Source: Anaspis maculata
Lineage: Eukaryota; Arthropoda; Insecta; Coleoptera; Scraptiidae
Direction: 5' to 3'
Length of the DNA: 64,000 nt
Assembly (NCBI GenBank): GCA_949128115.1
Contig: OX421966.1
Location: 2,542,001-2,606,000, forward strand
Of this stretch, positions 14,391-26,089 are shown in pieces. How positions within the stretch are numbered: the first letter of the stretch is position 1; the number at the start of each line of letters is the position of its first letter. Under the pieces are notes generated by a model. That model was not told where the DNA came from. It did no database searches and saw only the letters and a list, made by a program, of their open reading frames with translations. Position numbers and translations under genes: made by a program.

Positions 14391-14790
14391 GTATGTTGAT
14401 AAAAAAATCCCATTTCCTTTCAAGCTTTGAAACAGCAACAGACTCTAGCAAATTGGCTTTTTGGCCAGCCACATATCAAAAGCCCTAATCCTTCAACTGC
14501 TTTGTGGCCATGTGACAGCAAAAGGGCACAAGTGACACCAGCAATTAGTCTTCTTATACATTCGAATAGCTAAGTCTTGAGATATCAAGCTGTTTGAGAT
14601 GCTCATTTGCGGGCAAACAGGCACAAGTGATTACAAATGCTGAAAAATATCAATTTACGCTAGTGCTCGAGCTTCAAAACAACAGAAAGTTTTACAAATA
14701 ACAGCCAGTCAAATAACGTACCAGAAGCTCTGAGGAATCCTGCGTCATTTGGCAGCAAAAGGGCACAAGTGCGAGCACAAGTGTCACCGA
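13560..14790. repeat. ~160-bp tandem array with GGCACAAGTGA core
   Basis: The motif (G)GGCACAAGTGAC recurs near 13,627, 13,787, 13,947, 14,108, 14,236, 14,367, 14,528, 14,622 and 14,762. Each unit also has TCATTTGGC(A/G)G(C/G)AAAAAGG and CGCTTTCGAGCTTTNAAA segments. Spacing is 160 bp for the first units and becomes irregular (94-161 bp) later. Units are diverged, so this is an old array. Confidence 0.8.
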
Positions 14791-15052
14791 AAAATGAAAA
14801 TGATGATTTTTGAAAGCTTTGCAGATTTAAAATCGCCAGATTTGAATCGCCAATTCTCTTGGAGCCACATCTGAAGGCGAAACGTGGCGGCTGAGCTGCA
14901 ACAGCCTTCGCGCTGTGCCAACCTCGAGAAAAAAGCTGGAAAAACACAATTAGGCGAAGTTCAAGTACCCGAGTTGCGTAATTGTCTTGAAAGATCATCG
15001 ACAGCTCCTCTCCTAACAGTTCTTTGTTCGTGTTTGTAAACAAGGCGAACAA
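14660..15052 (-). CDS. Unrecognised 130-codon open frame, doubtful
   Basis: An ATG-started frame runs through the end of the 160-bp array into low-copy DNA. I recognise no domain, signal peptide or motif. About one third of it is array sequence, which argues against a real protein. The stretch from about 14,830 to 15,060 has a more balanced composition than its surroundings and could be part of a gene, but no clear splice sites or promoter place it in one. Treat it as an open frame only. Confidence 0.12.
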   Translation of the reverse strand: MFALFTNTNKELLGEELSMIFQDNYATRVLELRLIVFFQLFSRGWHSAKAVAAQPPRFAFRCGSKRIGDSNLAILNLQSFQKSSFSFFGDTCARTCALLLPNDAGFLRASGTLFDWLLFVKLSVVLKLEH

Positions 15053-16160
15053 TTTGCCGTAGCTTTATAGTAATGCCAGTCATGCGATTATCGGGTTAAT
15101 AGAAGAAGCAGAAGAAGAAATGAAAGCTCGAGCTTGGAAGCCTTGTGTTTGAAGCTTCGTCGCACGTCTTCTGCCTGGTTTTGGCCAAGGCAAAAGAAAT
15201 TATTCGAGTGCTAATTTTGCCAGAGACATATTTTTTTACGCGACGTATTTTTAGAAAATTTCACAATTTCTTCAGCTTCCTGAATATACGATGTCGACCA
15301 GTTCTAATCTGGGAAAGGAATGTCTGTACTCTATTTCCTGATCTTCCTGCAAGTCTACTCTGCAATCAGGCGCTTAGTAATAGAGATATTTTACCTTGTA
15401 GTAATAGTAGGTACCTTTCACATGACGTCTTAATTTCATGCAAAAAAACTATACAAGATCCAAAAAGTGGAACTTGACGATTTCGAGGTTTTTAGTCCAT
15501 AAGTCCATCATTATTATTATTATTTATTTAACATACATACGTAAACGCTTCTCAGCATTTGTAAAATTACACACACGTATATGAAAAAAAAAATAATACG
15601 TGTACGAAAATCTCACGAAGTTTCTGCTTTATTATCTAAATATTGTATCAATTTTTTTCTATTTCATTTGGAATAGCCGATGCTGGCTCTCGTGCTGGCC
15701 CAAGGATCTGGCCGCGATCCAAGAGCTTTTGCCAAATATCGAACATCGAAAATCAGACCGGAAATTATGCAAATTGCGTGCAAAACTGTTGATTTACGGG
15801 CAGGGGGCTGTTACCTATGGGGCCTGCCAAGTTAACGACGCATATCGAAACGGTTCTTTATTGAAAATCACTTTCTCTCCTCCAGAGAGATATTAGCATG
15901 AAGCCATCGCCACGGCCAGAAGAGATAATAGCCGGAGATGTAATAACGAGGTTAGTTTTATAACAGCGTTATAAAATGTCTAGAGATCAGTTGTAACAAA
16001 GTAGGCTAGAAGAATAAGGCAACTGATTACGAATAAGCATCACGACTCGATCGAAAAAAATAGTAGCGAAAACTCAAGCAACGAGTGAAGTTTAATTTTA
16101 TCTCGAATTAATAATTATACAAAATATACTGTTGAAATTTCTAGTCACTGTTCTATTTAG
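14790..16160. other. Low-copy stretch, no supported gene
   Basis: This segment lacks obvious tandem structure. It contains a (TTA)n tract near 15,510, a perfect 9-bp inverted repeat at 15,956-15,976, and open frames at 15,145-15,477 and 15,600-15,896 that resemble no family I know. It is the most gene-like non-repeat DNA between the satellite and the next minisatellite, but I cannot assign a function. Confidence 0.4.
15956..15976. repeat. Perfect 9-bp inverted repeat with 3-nt loop
   Basis: TTTTATAAC and GTTATAAAA flank AGC. The stem is AT-rich and short, with no T-run or other context that would assign a function. Confidence 0.5.
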
Positions 16161-19100
16161 TTGTATTTTATTTTATTTATTTTATTTTCAAGCAAGAAAA
16201 CATCCAACAGATAAAACCATAACATAACATCCTAGAAGTTTTCGGAATTTTTATAAAAATCTTCAGAACTCTCGATTAATCTTGTGGAAATCTTCGAAAA
16301 TCCTGAGATTTTCCATGGAAACCTTCAAAATTTCTAGAAATTCCATACAAATCTTCAGGAATCCGTGAAAGTCCCGTAGAGATTTTTGAAAATCGCTCGA
16401 ATTCGCGTAAAAATCATCAAAAGTCTTGAGAAATTCTTGTAATTACTGGTAAACTTCAGAAACATTTTCCTCAGAATTATCACAGAGATCCCTACAAATC
16501 ACAAATCCCATACAAATCTCCAGAAATCCCTAGAAACTCTTGCAAATTGTTGGAGCTCTCGGAGAAATTCCCGGAAATCCCTAAAAATCTCGTATGAATA
16601 TTACAAATTCCTAGCAATCTTACAGAAATCTCTAGAACTCCCCAGAAATTCTCAAAAATACTTTGCAATCTCGTAGGAAACTTTCGAAATCCCTAGTAAT
16701 CCTGTGGAAAACTATAGTAGCCCCCATAAATCTCGCAGAAATTTTTGTAAATACCTGGAAATCCCGTAAACAAAAACTCCAAAAATCCATAGAAATTTTC
16801 GCAAACTCTCAGAAAATGTTAGACATTTCATACTAATTTTTAGGAATCCTCTGCGATCCCGTAAAGATCCCAAGAGAGTCTTGAGAAACACCTAGAAACT
16901 CCCACATAAATAGGTACTCATAAACTCTGTAGAAATCCCTGGTAATCCCGTTAAAATCTTTGAAAGTATTTAAAAGATTTGTAGAAATCTCCAAAGTCTT
17001 AAAAAGTTCCATAAAAACCTTCGGAAATTCCTAGAAATACCACTCAAATGTTCAGAAATCCTGTGAAACTTCAAACACTGCCTAAAAAGTCTCAGAAGTT
17101 CTTGGAAACCTCGTAGAAATCCCCAGAAATCCCATACTAGTCTGTAAAATATAAATATAAACTACCTCAGATGGGGTCTCTCGATGACACTTCAAATAAA
17201 TTAATAAAAAATAAATGAATCTCAGCCCGTAGTTATCTTGAAAGAATAGCAATCACAAAGATACATATCAATTCCAAAACTCTCTAGAAATTTTTATAAA
17301 ATCTCTCAAATCCCTAAATACCCTATAAAAATCTTCAAAATCCCTAGATATTTTGTAGGAACCTTTAAAAATTCTTAGAAATTCCGTAGAAATGGTCAGA
17401 AATCCACTCCCAACATTCAACTTTATTTCCTTTTTTGACTGAGTCATTACAGCATATGAGTATTATAGTCTATAAACATTGTCAAGCAACTTGAACGTAG
17501 AAAAATATGTCGTAAACATGAATTAAACTTATCTTATGTAGAAGCAATGACAATGAATAAAAATATCACAGACAAGTTGTAGGTACACGGATCATCCACC
17601 CAATGTACCACTTTAAAAAAATCTTGAACATTATGAAATGTGTAAGACAATAATCAAGACTTCACATTTCAATTTCTAGAAATCCCAAACAAATCTACTA
17701 TCTATCTAGTGATCTAGAGTATCTAGAGAATATCTAGTGATCTTGTAGAAATCTTCAGAGATCTCGTTGATATATGATCAAAAACCCCGTAGACATCTCC
17801 AGAAATCCTCAGGAATTCTTTAAAAATGTCGTGAAAATCTTCAGAAATCCCTAGGAATCTCATACAGATCGCTGCAAATTTCTAGAAATTCCCTAGAAAA
17901 CTTGAGCTTTCTAGAAATCCATAGAAACCGTAGAAATATAAAAAAATACTTTGAAATCATTGGTAAATTTCAGGAGTCTTTAGAAAATCCTAGAATTGTA
18001 GATACATCCTTGAAAATTCCATACAGATCTTTGGAAATCCCTAGAAATCCCGTAGTGATTCTCAGAAACTTTTAGAAATCCTCGGAAATCCGCAGAAATC
18101 TCGTCGAAATAATCCTGTAAGGATTTCCAGAAATCTGTTGGGATCTTGCAGGAGTCTATCGGGAGCCTTATGAATCTTCAGAAATCTCGTCAAAAAATCT
18201 TCAGAGATTTGAAACAATCGTGTCGGAATCTCTGGAAACTCCTACGAAATCCGTAGAAATATCCAGAAATCCTTGGAAATTCCGTGGAAATATTCAGAAA
18301 CCCCTAGGAATCTCAAACTAAATGTTCAAAAACCTCTAGAGATCCCGCAGAATTTTTCAAAAATCCCACGAAATTCTCACAAGAATCTTCATAGATTTCG
18401 TAAATATTTTTAGAAATCACGTAGAATTTTCAGAAGTCCCTAAAACGTCCTCAATAGTCTTGTATAAATCTCGAATAATCCCTAGAAACTTCATACAAGT
18501 ATTCATTAATTCCAAGAAATTCCGTTGAAATAATGAGAAATCCATGGAAGTTTTTGGGAATCTCCAAAGATCTTTAGAAATCCCTGCAAAATCTAGGAAT
18601 TTTTTTTGCAAATATCTGGAAATCCCGTGGAAATCTCTGATAATCTACAGAAACTCTCAGGAATCATTAGAAAATTTCAGAAGTTCCATATGAGTCTTCA
18701 GGAATTTCGTAGAAATCTGTATAGGTCTCTTTAGTTCGCGAGGGAATCTTTAGAAATCCCTTGAATTCCCGCAGAAATCTTCAGCCCTAGAAACTTTTGA
18801 AAATTCTCAGAAATCTCGTAGAAATCTCTAGAAGTCCCTAAAAATCGCGTAGAAAGTCCTTAGGAATTTCACTGATATTTACAAGAACCCTGTGAAAAGC
18901 TTTAGAACCCCCTAGAAGATTTCAGAAATCTTTAGAAATTATTAGGGATTCCTTGAGAAATTCCTACCAATCTTGTAGAAATTCTCAAGAATCCTTCAAA
19001 TTTCCATGAAAGCCTCCAGAAATGCCTAAAAATGCCTCATACAAATCTCTAGGAATCCTTGAAACTCCTGTATAAATCGTAAGAGCCTAGAAATTCTCAG

Positions 19101-19386
19101 AGATCTTTAAAATTCTGTAGAAATCTTCAAAGCCGTAGAGCCCTATATCAATCACCAATCTCAGCCCTCAGAAGAAATCATTGAAATAATAGAAATCACA
19201 TACACATTCATGTTTAATCTCAGAACTTCCTAGATATTCTCAAAAATTTCTAGAATCCCTGTAAATCCCGTAAGACTATTTTGAAATCCCTAGAAATCTC
19301 AAACGAGTTCTTAGGAACCCTAATGATCTCGTAGAAATCTTGAAAGATCTTTAGAAATTCTCACAGGGATTATCAAAAATCTCGTT

Positions 19387-19626
19387 ATTGAGAAAAACAA
19401 AATTTACGAACCGACAAAAACGTTTTTCAAAGACAAATACAAAATCAGTAACATCGAAATTATTGGACTTTTCATAGGAGCTCGCGGAACCATCTCAAAA
19501 TTTTTCATTGACTTTATAAAAAAATTCTCTATTCAAAAAAATTTAATCAGACAAATTGTTTTAGAAATCTTGAAATGTTCCGTTTTAATTTTAAAAAACC
19601 ATTTATACACAAATTATACAAGATAA
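19387..19626 (+). pseudogene. C-terminal remnant of a non-LTR retrotransposon ORF2
   Basis: The frame reads without a stop from the insertion point to TAA at 19,624. It includes NIEIIGLFIGARGTISKFF and, further on, IVLEILKCSVLILKNHLY. The hydrophobic 'GARGTI' segment followed by a helical ILK..ILKNH tail is the pattern seen at the very C-terminus of several non-LTR reverse-transcriptase proteins, downstream of the thumb. No RT catalytic motif remains, so it cannot act alone. The frame has no internal stop or frameshift, which suggests a fairly recent insertion. The clade cannot be fixed from this tail. Confidence 0.65.
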
Positions 19627-19776
19627 AACTTTTAAGGTCTACACCCTACTATACCCCGAGTATTTGAATATTTACCTTCGTTACTTATACTTTTTAAGTC
19701 TTTAATATTATTATTGTTAATTATTCCTTGTGATACAGACCACAATTGGTGGTAGGATGTTGAATTTCTTCAATAA
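19387..19776 (+). mobile_element. 5'-truncated non-LTR retrotransposon inserted in minisatellite
   Basis: The minisatellite unit elsewhere reads CTCGTTGATATATGATCAAA (17,763; similar near 20,028). Here it is split after CTCGTT (19,386) and resumes with ATATATCAAAAAACCC (19,777). The ~390-bp insert carries the last 80 codons of a reverse-transcriptase ORF, a ~150-bp 3' UTR and a terminal AATAAA. A 3'-anchored fragment is the usual product of incomplete target-primed reverse transcription. Confidence 0.75.
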
Positions 19777-21589
19777 ATATATCAAAAAACCCGAAGCAAT
19801 CTTCAAAAATATCTAAAAATCTCCAGGAACCCCTAGAAATCTTACACAAATCTTTATGAATTCCTAGAAATCTTTTAGACATCTTGAATCTTTTAAAAAT
19901 CCCTAGAGACCGTAGAAATAAAAAAATCCTTAGAAATCACTAGTAATCTTCAGAAGTCTTTAGAAATCTCTAGAATTGCCATAGAAATCCCTATAAATTC
20001 TCACAGGAACCTTCAGAAATCTCGTTGATATAAGATCAGAAACCCCGTACACATCTCCAGAAATCCTGAGACATATCAAAAAACACTTGGAAATCATTGG
20101 TAAATTTCAGCAGTCTTTAGAAAATCCTAGAATTGTAGAAATCCTTGAAAATTCCATATGGATCTTTGGAAATCCCTAGAAATTCCGTAGTGATTCTCAG
20201 AAACTTCTAGAAATCCTTGGAAATCCGCAGAAGTCTCGTGGAAATAAGCCTGTAAGAAGTTCCAGAAATCTGTGGGGATCTTGTTGAAGTCTTTCGGGAG
20301 CCTCATGAATGAATTTTCAGGAATTTCGTGGAAAAATCTTAGGAGATCTGTGACAATTTTGTCGAAATCTCTTGGAAATTCCTACAAAATCCATAGAAAT
20401 ATCCAGAAATCCTTAGAAATTCCGTGAAAATATTCAGAAATCCATAGGAATCTCAAACGAGTCTTCAGAAACCCCTAGAGATCCCGCAGAATTTTTCAAA
20501 AATCCCACGAAATTCTAGCAAGAATCCCCATTGATTTCTGAAACTTTTCCAACAGTCTCGTATAAATCTCAAGTAATCCCTAAAGACTTCATACAAGTCT
20601 TCATCAATTCCTAGAAATTCCGTTGAAATAACGAGAAATTCATGGAAGTTTTTGGGAATCCTCAAAGATCTTCAGGAATCTCTGCAAAATCGATCAATTT
20701 TTCTGCAAATCTCTGAAAATCCCGTGGAAATCTCTGAAAAGCTACAGGAGCTATAGGACTCTTTGGTTCTCGAGGAAATCTTTAGAAATCCCTCGAATTC
20801 CCGCAATAATTTTCAGCCCTAGAAACCCTCGAAAATTCTCAGAAATCTTGTAGAAAGAAATCTCTAGGAGTCCCTGAAAATCGTGTAGAAAGTCTTTGGA
20901 AATTCCATCGATACTTTCAGGAGCCCTGTAAAGAACTTTAGAACTCCCCATAAGTTTTCAAAAATCTTTAGGAATTATTAGAAATTCCCACCAATCTTGT
21001 AGAAATTTCCAAGAATCCTTCCAATTCCCATGAAACCCTTCAGAAATGCCTGAAAATTTCATACAAATCTTTGGGAATTCGTGAAAATCCTGTGAAAATC
21101 GTAAGAACCTAGAAATTTTCAGAAATCTCTAGAATCCCTGGAAACCTCTTATAAATATTTAAAGATCCCTGGAAATTCTCACAGGAATCATAAAAAATCT
21201 CGTTAGTATATTTAGAAAACCCGTAGCGATCCTCAGGAATCTCCCGAACTTCTTAAAAAATCTCTAAAAATCTCCAGGAACGCCTAGAAATCTTACACAA
21301 ATTTTTATAAATTCCTAGAAATCCCTTCGACATCTTGAACCTTTTAGAAATCCCTAGAACCGTAGAAATATGAAAAAAATCCTTAGAATTGTCATAGAAA
21401 TTTCTATAAATTCCTAACAAATTTTCGGAAATCCCTAGAAATCTCGTAGTAATCTTGAGAAATCTCTAGAATTCTCCAGAAATCCACAGAAATCTCATGG
21501 GAGTTTTCGGAAGAATCCTGTAAATTCTCCAGAGATCTCTTCAAGTCTTGTGGAAATCTTCCAATTGAAAGAAAAATTTGAATAATTAA

Positions 21590-21725
21590 TTCAATACTTT
21601 AGAAGAACCATTGTTCTAATTGTCAACATGGTAATAACTGGTTTCGTTATAACTTCTTTCTTTTTGTGAATTCTATATTCATATAAACTGGTAAATTTTG
21701 ATCAATTGTTCAGCTAGCTTTATAT
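21590..21725 (-). repeat. Diverged single copy related to the 808-bp satellite
   Basis: On the minus strand this reads CAGTTTATATGAATATAGAA, then CCAGTTATTACCATGTTGAC, AACAATGGTTCTTCTAA, in the same order as the complex half of the satellite monomer (for example 1,861-1,990). It lies 9 kb from the array, in opposite orientation, next to unrelated low-copy sequence. It probably represents the dispersed ancestor or a relative of the satellite. Confidence 0.75.
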
Positions 21726-22256
21726 ATCGCAGCCCAAATGTACAGTGCTGGACAACGAAGTTGTCGGTATCGGAAAAATGGTTCGAGTTTGAAGGCCAAT
21801 AACTCCCTATTGTCGAATGCGATTTCCATTTTGTTTGTTGTGTTAATCAGCCTGATGTTTCCATAACCTATCCTGTAATAGTGAATGTTGATAAACTTCA
21901 TGTGAAACTTCTACAGGGTGATGCGTAAAATGCTGCAAAATTGCACCGACCTCATCGGGCCCCCATTTGTCAAAAAAAAATTATTCACATATTCTAATAC
22001 AAAAATCATGAAGTGTCTTGTCTTGAAACGGTTTTGAAATTACCAAGATTGCAAGTCTCAACACTGAAGACATTGAAAAGAACGAAGCTTGGTAAAAATC
22101 ACAAGAGCATTATTTAAATTGCAATTGTATGATTGCAAGTTTCGAAAGCTTCGAAGCTTCAAACAAAATCAATGTTCTTAAGGCCGTCTACCTGCAGTCA
22201 ACGAAAGTGAAAGGTGAATATATTAGTACAACAGGTAGGTAGCCGACGGGTTGTGC

Positions 22257-22265
22257 TATATAAAT
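22257..22265 (+). promoter_or_regulatory. Candidate TATA box
   Basis: TATATAAAT lies in a GC-richer, non-repetitive context, about 30 bp upstream of a GTGTATCAAACGG segment that could hold a start site. Only the position and sequence support it. The first downstream ATG (22,378) opens a very short frame, so the target would be a leader exon. Confidence 0.25.
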
Positions 22266-22369
22266 AAGAGGGTAGGTGGTGTGGGTGTATCAAACGGATT
22301 GAAACCTCGAAGAATACAACACCGTATACATTAAAAACGGGTCCGGATCCAGAATAGCCAAACGACTCG

Positions 22370-22627
22370 TTATCTAATGTTTCGTTGAAATGTCAACGGA
22401 ACAAATAATTTTTCGAGTAGGCTTTGGAACTTTTCGCTCCCGTGAGGTTGGCGAGCAATGCCAACTTGACAGTGACCGAGCATCACGAAACAAATGACCA
22501 TCACCGCGGATATCCGGTGGCCGGCGTTTGTTTCCGAGCCATCATCATCTCCTCCGGTTAATGAATGGACGCCTCCTGCTGTTCGGCCCGAGCCTGCTGC
22601 GATCATCAATTTAAACATACCCATCAC
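22370..22627 (-). CDS. Hypothetical 85-codon frame with a hydrophobic segment
   Basis: The frame starts at ATG and contains HRISAVMVICFVMLGHCQVG around residues 38-57, a hydrophobic stretch ending in small and polar residues, followed by IARQPHGSEKFQSLLEKLFV. From an internal methionine (about residue 43) the product would look like a short secreted peptide precursor, but there is no clear family match. Weak initiation context and heavy overlap with frames on the other strand keep confidence low. It may equally be the antisense of an untranslated exon. Confidence 0.15.
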   Translation of the reverse strand: MMGMFKLMIAAGSGRTAGGVHSLTGGDDDGSETNAGHRISAVMVICFVMLGHCQVGIARQPHGSEKFQSLLEKLFVPLTFQRNIR

Positions 22628-23499
22628 GTAACACGTCGTCGTCGTCGTGGCCGCCTAGTACATCGAATTTGCATTATCTTTTCACCTCGCTTTTCACCTT
22701 TTTACCTGTGCTGCCATTGTAGAAACTCCGTGTGTGTGTGCCTTTAATTGCTCGCAAAACAACAACGCAAGATGTCAAAGTGAAATTTCCAGGATTTCGC
22801 CATGCCGTAAGGGACCTTGGAAAAAACCGATGCGTCGCGGCCATCAGGGTTATACAAGAGCTCGCAATGTCAGTTGTTTCGAAAAGCAGCAAGTGTTGAA
22901 TTTCCAATCGAAAAATGTACGAACACGAACGGGAACGAATGAAGAAGGGAATCGGGAGAAAGGTAGAAAGCCACATGTGTGAGCGGCAGTGCCTATTTTA
23001 TTATTTAATCAATACCCGACTTCCATGCACCTTTACCTACTACAACAATTGGGGTTTCTACTACTACACCCGTAGCCGTATACTTGGATCAATGCACTTT
23101 GAAAGGTCGCATACTTGAAAATGCTCATAGCGAGCGTAAATATCTTTCGTGATGATGATAACACCATAATTCATAACTTCGATAGTGGCTGTCGAAACGA
23201 GAAAAAAGTAGAATGGCCCAGGGTTATTACGATACACTATACTCATCCGATTCATCGATAAAATCGAATATTCCACCGTCGTCAACGAGTAGGCTGTGGC
23301 CGGCGCAATACCAGCCATCAATCAAAATGCAAGCGGCGGATCGCAGTGTGCGGTTTTTAATGTCATTCCGGTTGTCAACTTGCATGACGTTTCGCACATG
23401 TCAATTCGTTTTTGTCGCGAGGTTTTTGTCTTCGCACGACACGTGTTTCACCTACTTGCATTTGGCGAAAATCAGATTTTTTCTATAAACATGGGTATT

Positions 23500-24660
23500 T
23501 TCATTCCACTTGTGCCTTTTTTCCGCCAAATGACCATCAAGCAATGAAAAGATTTCTCGTAACTTCCAGTGTCAGTTCCGGAAAGACCCCCTTTAAGCAT
23601 TTTAATCTGTACTGAGGCTTGAATGCGTGCTTGAATATTTTTCATCAGAACGTCACTTGTGCCCTTTTGCAGCCAAGTGAGCATGAAGCAGTAACAAGAT
23701 ATCTTTGAGCTTCACACATGTTACGCGACTGATCTGAACGACCAGTTTCAACAATTTTCAGCTGTTTGAAAGCGCGAAAGCTAACGTGAATGAATATTCT
23801 CCATCATAAGTCACTTGTGCCTTTCTATCCCCAAATCAACATCAAACAGTTGGAAAATTCCTTAGAGCTTTAGGCATCTTATTCAGCTGGCCAAAAAGAT
23901 TTTTTCCGAGAACTTGCTGCTGTTTCAAAGCTCAAAAGCAAGCGTAGGTAAACATTTTTCATCGTTGGTATCACTTGTGCCTTTTTCCCGCCAAATGACT
24001 ATCAAGCAGTGAGAAGATCCAGTACAACTTTTATCAAGTTACTTGAATGACTAAAAATGCTTTTTCCAAACATTTTCAGCCGTATAGAGGCTTGAATGCA
24101 TGTTTGATTTTTTTTTTAATCAAGATGTCACTTACGCCCTTTTTCAGCTGAATGACCATAAAACAGTAACAAGATATCTTCAGGCTTTCAAAACGTTCCC
24201 ACGCGGCTGAGAAAGCTATTTCCAACCATTTTAAGCTGGTTTGAAAAGCTCGAAGGTGAACGCAAATGATTATTCTTCATCATCAGTCACATGTGTCTTT
24301 TTGCCTTCAAATGATTGTAAAGGGGACGTAAAATTTGACGAAAAATTACGCTAAGATTTGAACAATATTCAACAAAGCTTTCACACTCAAGATTTCTTGA
24401 AAGATTCATGCTGAAAACTTCTCAAATTGGATTTATAAAAACGATTTTCTCAAGATTTTTTTAAAAATTCACTCAAGTTTCTCGAGAGTTTTACTCAAGA
24501 TTTCTCAACGGAACTGTCCAATATTTCTCTAAAGATTCAATCAAGATTTCTCAGAGAATTTGATTAAGATTTCTAGAGAGATTAGATCAAGATTTTCTAA
24601 GGATTACTCAAGACTACTCGAGGTTTTTCAGAAGATTCACTCAAGAAGTCTCATGAAATT
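23500..24660 (-). repeat. Right arm of the ~1.15-kb inverted duplication (mate 13,240-14,390)
   Basis: CACTTGTGCC cores at about 23,508, 23,655, 23,812, 23,971, 24,128 and 24,288 are the complement of the GGCACAAGTG cores of the left array, with 147-160-bp spacing. Shared private details include CAGAACGTCACTTGTGCCC and the GACGAAAAATTACGCTAAG boundary block. Indels and many substitutions separate the arms, so the duplication is old. Confidence 0.8.
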
Positions 24661-25620
24661 TCCTTGAGATTTCCTAAAAGATTGACTTAAGATTTCTTGA
24701 AAGATTGACTTGAGATTTCTCACGGTATTTACTCAAGATTTCTCAAGATATCCACTCGTGATTCATGAAAAGAGTTATTTGAAATTTCTCATGCGATAAG
24801 GAAAATTTTTTGCAGTTTCTGGAGAGCTTTACACAACATTTTTCCAAGAGATTTACTCAAAATGTCTCAATAAACTCCAGCAAGATTTTCAAAGAAACTT
24901 ACTTTATTTAGATTTGTTGGAAATTTCTCAGGAGATTTAGGTACTCAAGGTTCTCCAAGAGTTCACTCAAGGCTTTTCAAGAGATTCATTCAAGATTTCC
25001 CGAAAGATTTATTCAAAACTTCTCAAAAGAGTAAACTCGAGATTTGTTACTTTAGATTTATCAACCAATTCCCTCAAGATTTCTCAAAAGATTTACTCCA
25101 GTTTCTCAAGAGTTTCACTCAAGGTTTCCGAACAGGACTGATCAAAATTTCTCTATAGATTCAATCAAGATTTTTCAAGAGATCTGATCAAGATTTCCAG
25201 TGAAATTTACTCAAGATTCTTCCAGGACTTCTCAAGACATTTTAAAATAAAAGATTTACTGGAAATCTCTCAAGAGATTTATCTTCAATAAACTGTATAA
25301 GGTTTTCGAAAAAACTTACTTGAGACTTCTGGAGAGATTCATTCAAGATTACACAAGAGACTTGGGTCTCGACTTAGGTGGTACTCAAGATTTTCCCGCA
25401 AGGTTTTAATGAGATTTATTCAGAATTTCCCGGAAAATTTATTCGAAATTGTTCACAAGATTCACTCAAGATCTCCCAAGAGATCCCATTTTTCTAAAAA
25501 GTTTTTCACAAAATTATCAAGTATGTCGACCAAGTATAGATCGAGAACATCACAATTTTTCATGAGATTTACTCAAGATTTCATGACAGATATACTCTTG
25601 AAAAATCTTAGGTTGATCTC
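24370..25620. repeat. CTCAAGATTTCTCAAGAGATT minisatellite, second locus
   Basis: Same family as 12,228-13,490. The start (24,410-24,680) matches 12,235-12,500 in direct orientation (CTCAAATTGGATTTATAAAA, AGAATTTGATTAAGATTTCT) and matches 13,240-13,485 inverted. Beyond about 24,680 the relation to the first locus is the general unit only. Confidence 0.8.
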
Positions 25621-25797
25621 TTGAAGATAATATAAAACATGAAAAATAATGCCCATGTTCTCAACCTCGTTTTCAACAAGGAAGAAAAGATGCCAAGATT
25701 TTTTAAAATCAAGAGATGTACTTGAGTTTTCAAAAAACAGAGAAGATATATATTTTTTTTATACTACACCTAGGACTACACCACAATATTTTTTCTT

Positions 25798-25830
25798 TCA
25801 CCAACCGGTTTCACCCTTCGGCATCGTCAG
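25798..25830 (-). ncRNA. Hammerhead-like core, left end of foldback, probably inactive
   Basis: On the minus strand CTGACGA is followed by TGCCGAAGGGT, GAAA, and the same ACC-GGTT-GGT stem III. The base at the cleavage position is G instead of A, C or U, which abolishes hammerhead cleavage in known ribozymes. It mirrors the right-end copy. Confidence 0.35.
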
Positions 25831-26089
25831 GGTTTGTAAAATATTTAAAAAGAATTTGTTTTTTAATAAACTTGTAAAAATATTGACAATTGTAGAAAAA
25901 AAGTTTTTTTGATTTTTTTCAATGGCAAATGTCAATATTTATTAAAATAGTTGTAGTTGGTTAGTAGTTGGTTGAAAATATTGACATCATTTGTGAAAAA
26001 AAAACTTTTTTTTTTCATTTTTTTTTGACAAATGTCAATATTCTCAAAGTTTATTGAAAAATGAATATTTGTTCAATTTTTTTCAAAGT

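Larger units (their letters stand above)
16200..21590. repeat. Minisatellite of TAGAAATCCCTAGAAATCTC type
   Basis: About 5.4 kb of degenerate 12-30-bp units (CTAGAAATCCC, GTAGAAATCTTCAG). The unit is the reverse complement of the GAAGATTTCTAGAGATTT half of the 808-bp satellite, so the two share an origin in opposite orientation. Longer direct duplications are present: the block near 17,950-18,180 recurs near 20,080-20,310 (offset about 2.13 kb), and 19,810-19,930 recurs near 21,240-21,370. A truncated LINE interrupts it at 19,387-19,776. Confidence 0.85.
21726..23490. other. Low-copy stretch with possible host-gene start
   Basis: Composition here is closer to 45% GC than the flanking minisatellites. 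It has a TATA-like element at 22,257 and several overlapping short frames on both strands between 22,370 and 23,480. None shows a recognisable domain and they overlap too heavily for more than one to be real. This is the best place between the inverted arms to look for a transcribed host gene. Confidence 0.35.

Noticed and set aside
13627..14775. CRISPR-like array (regular CACAAGTG cores)
   Set aside because: The setting is eukaryotic, units are ~160 bp and diverge over their whole length, there is no repeat/spacer division, and no cas genes are present.
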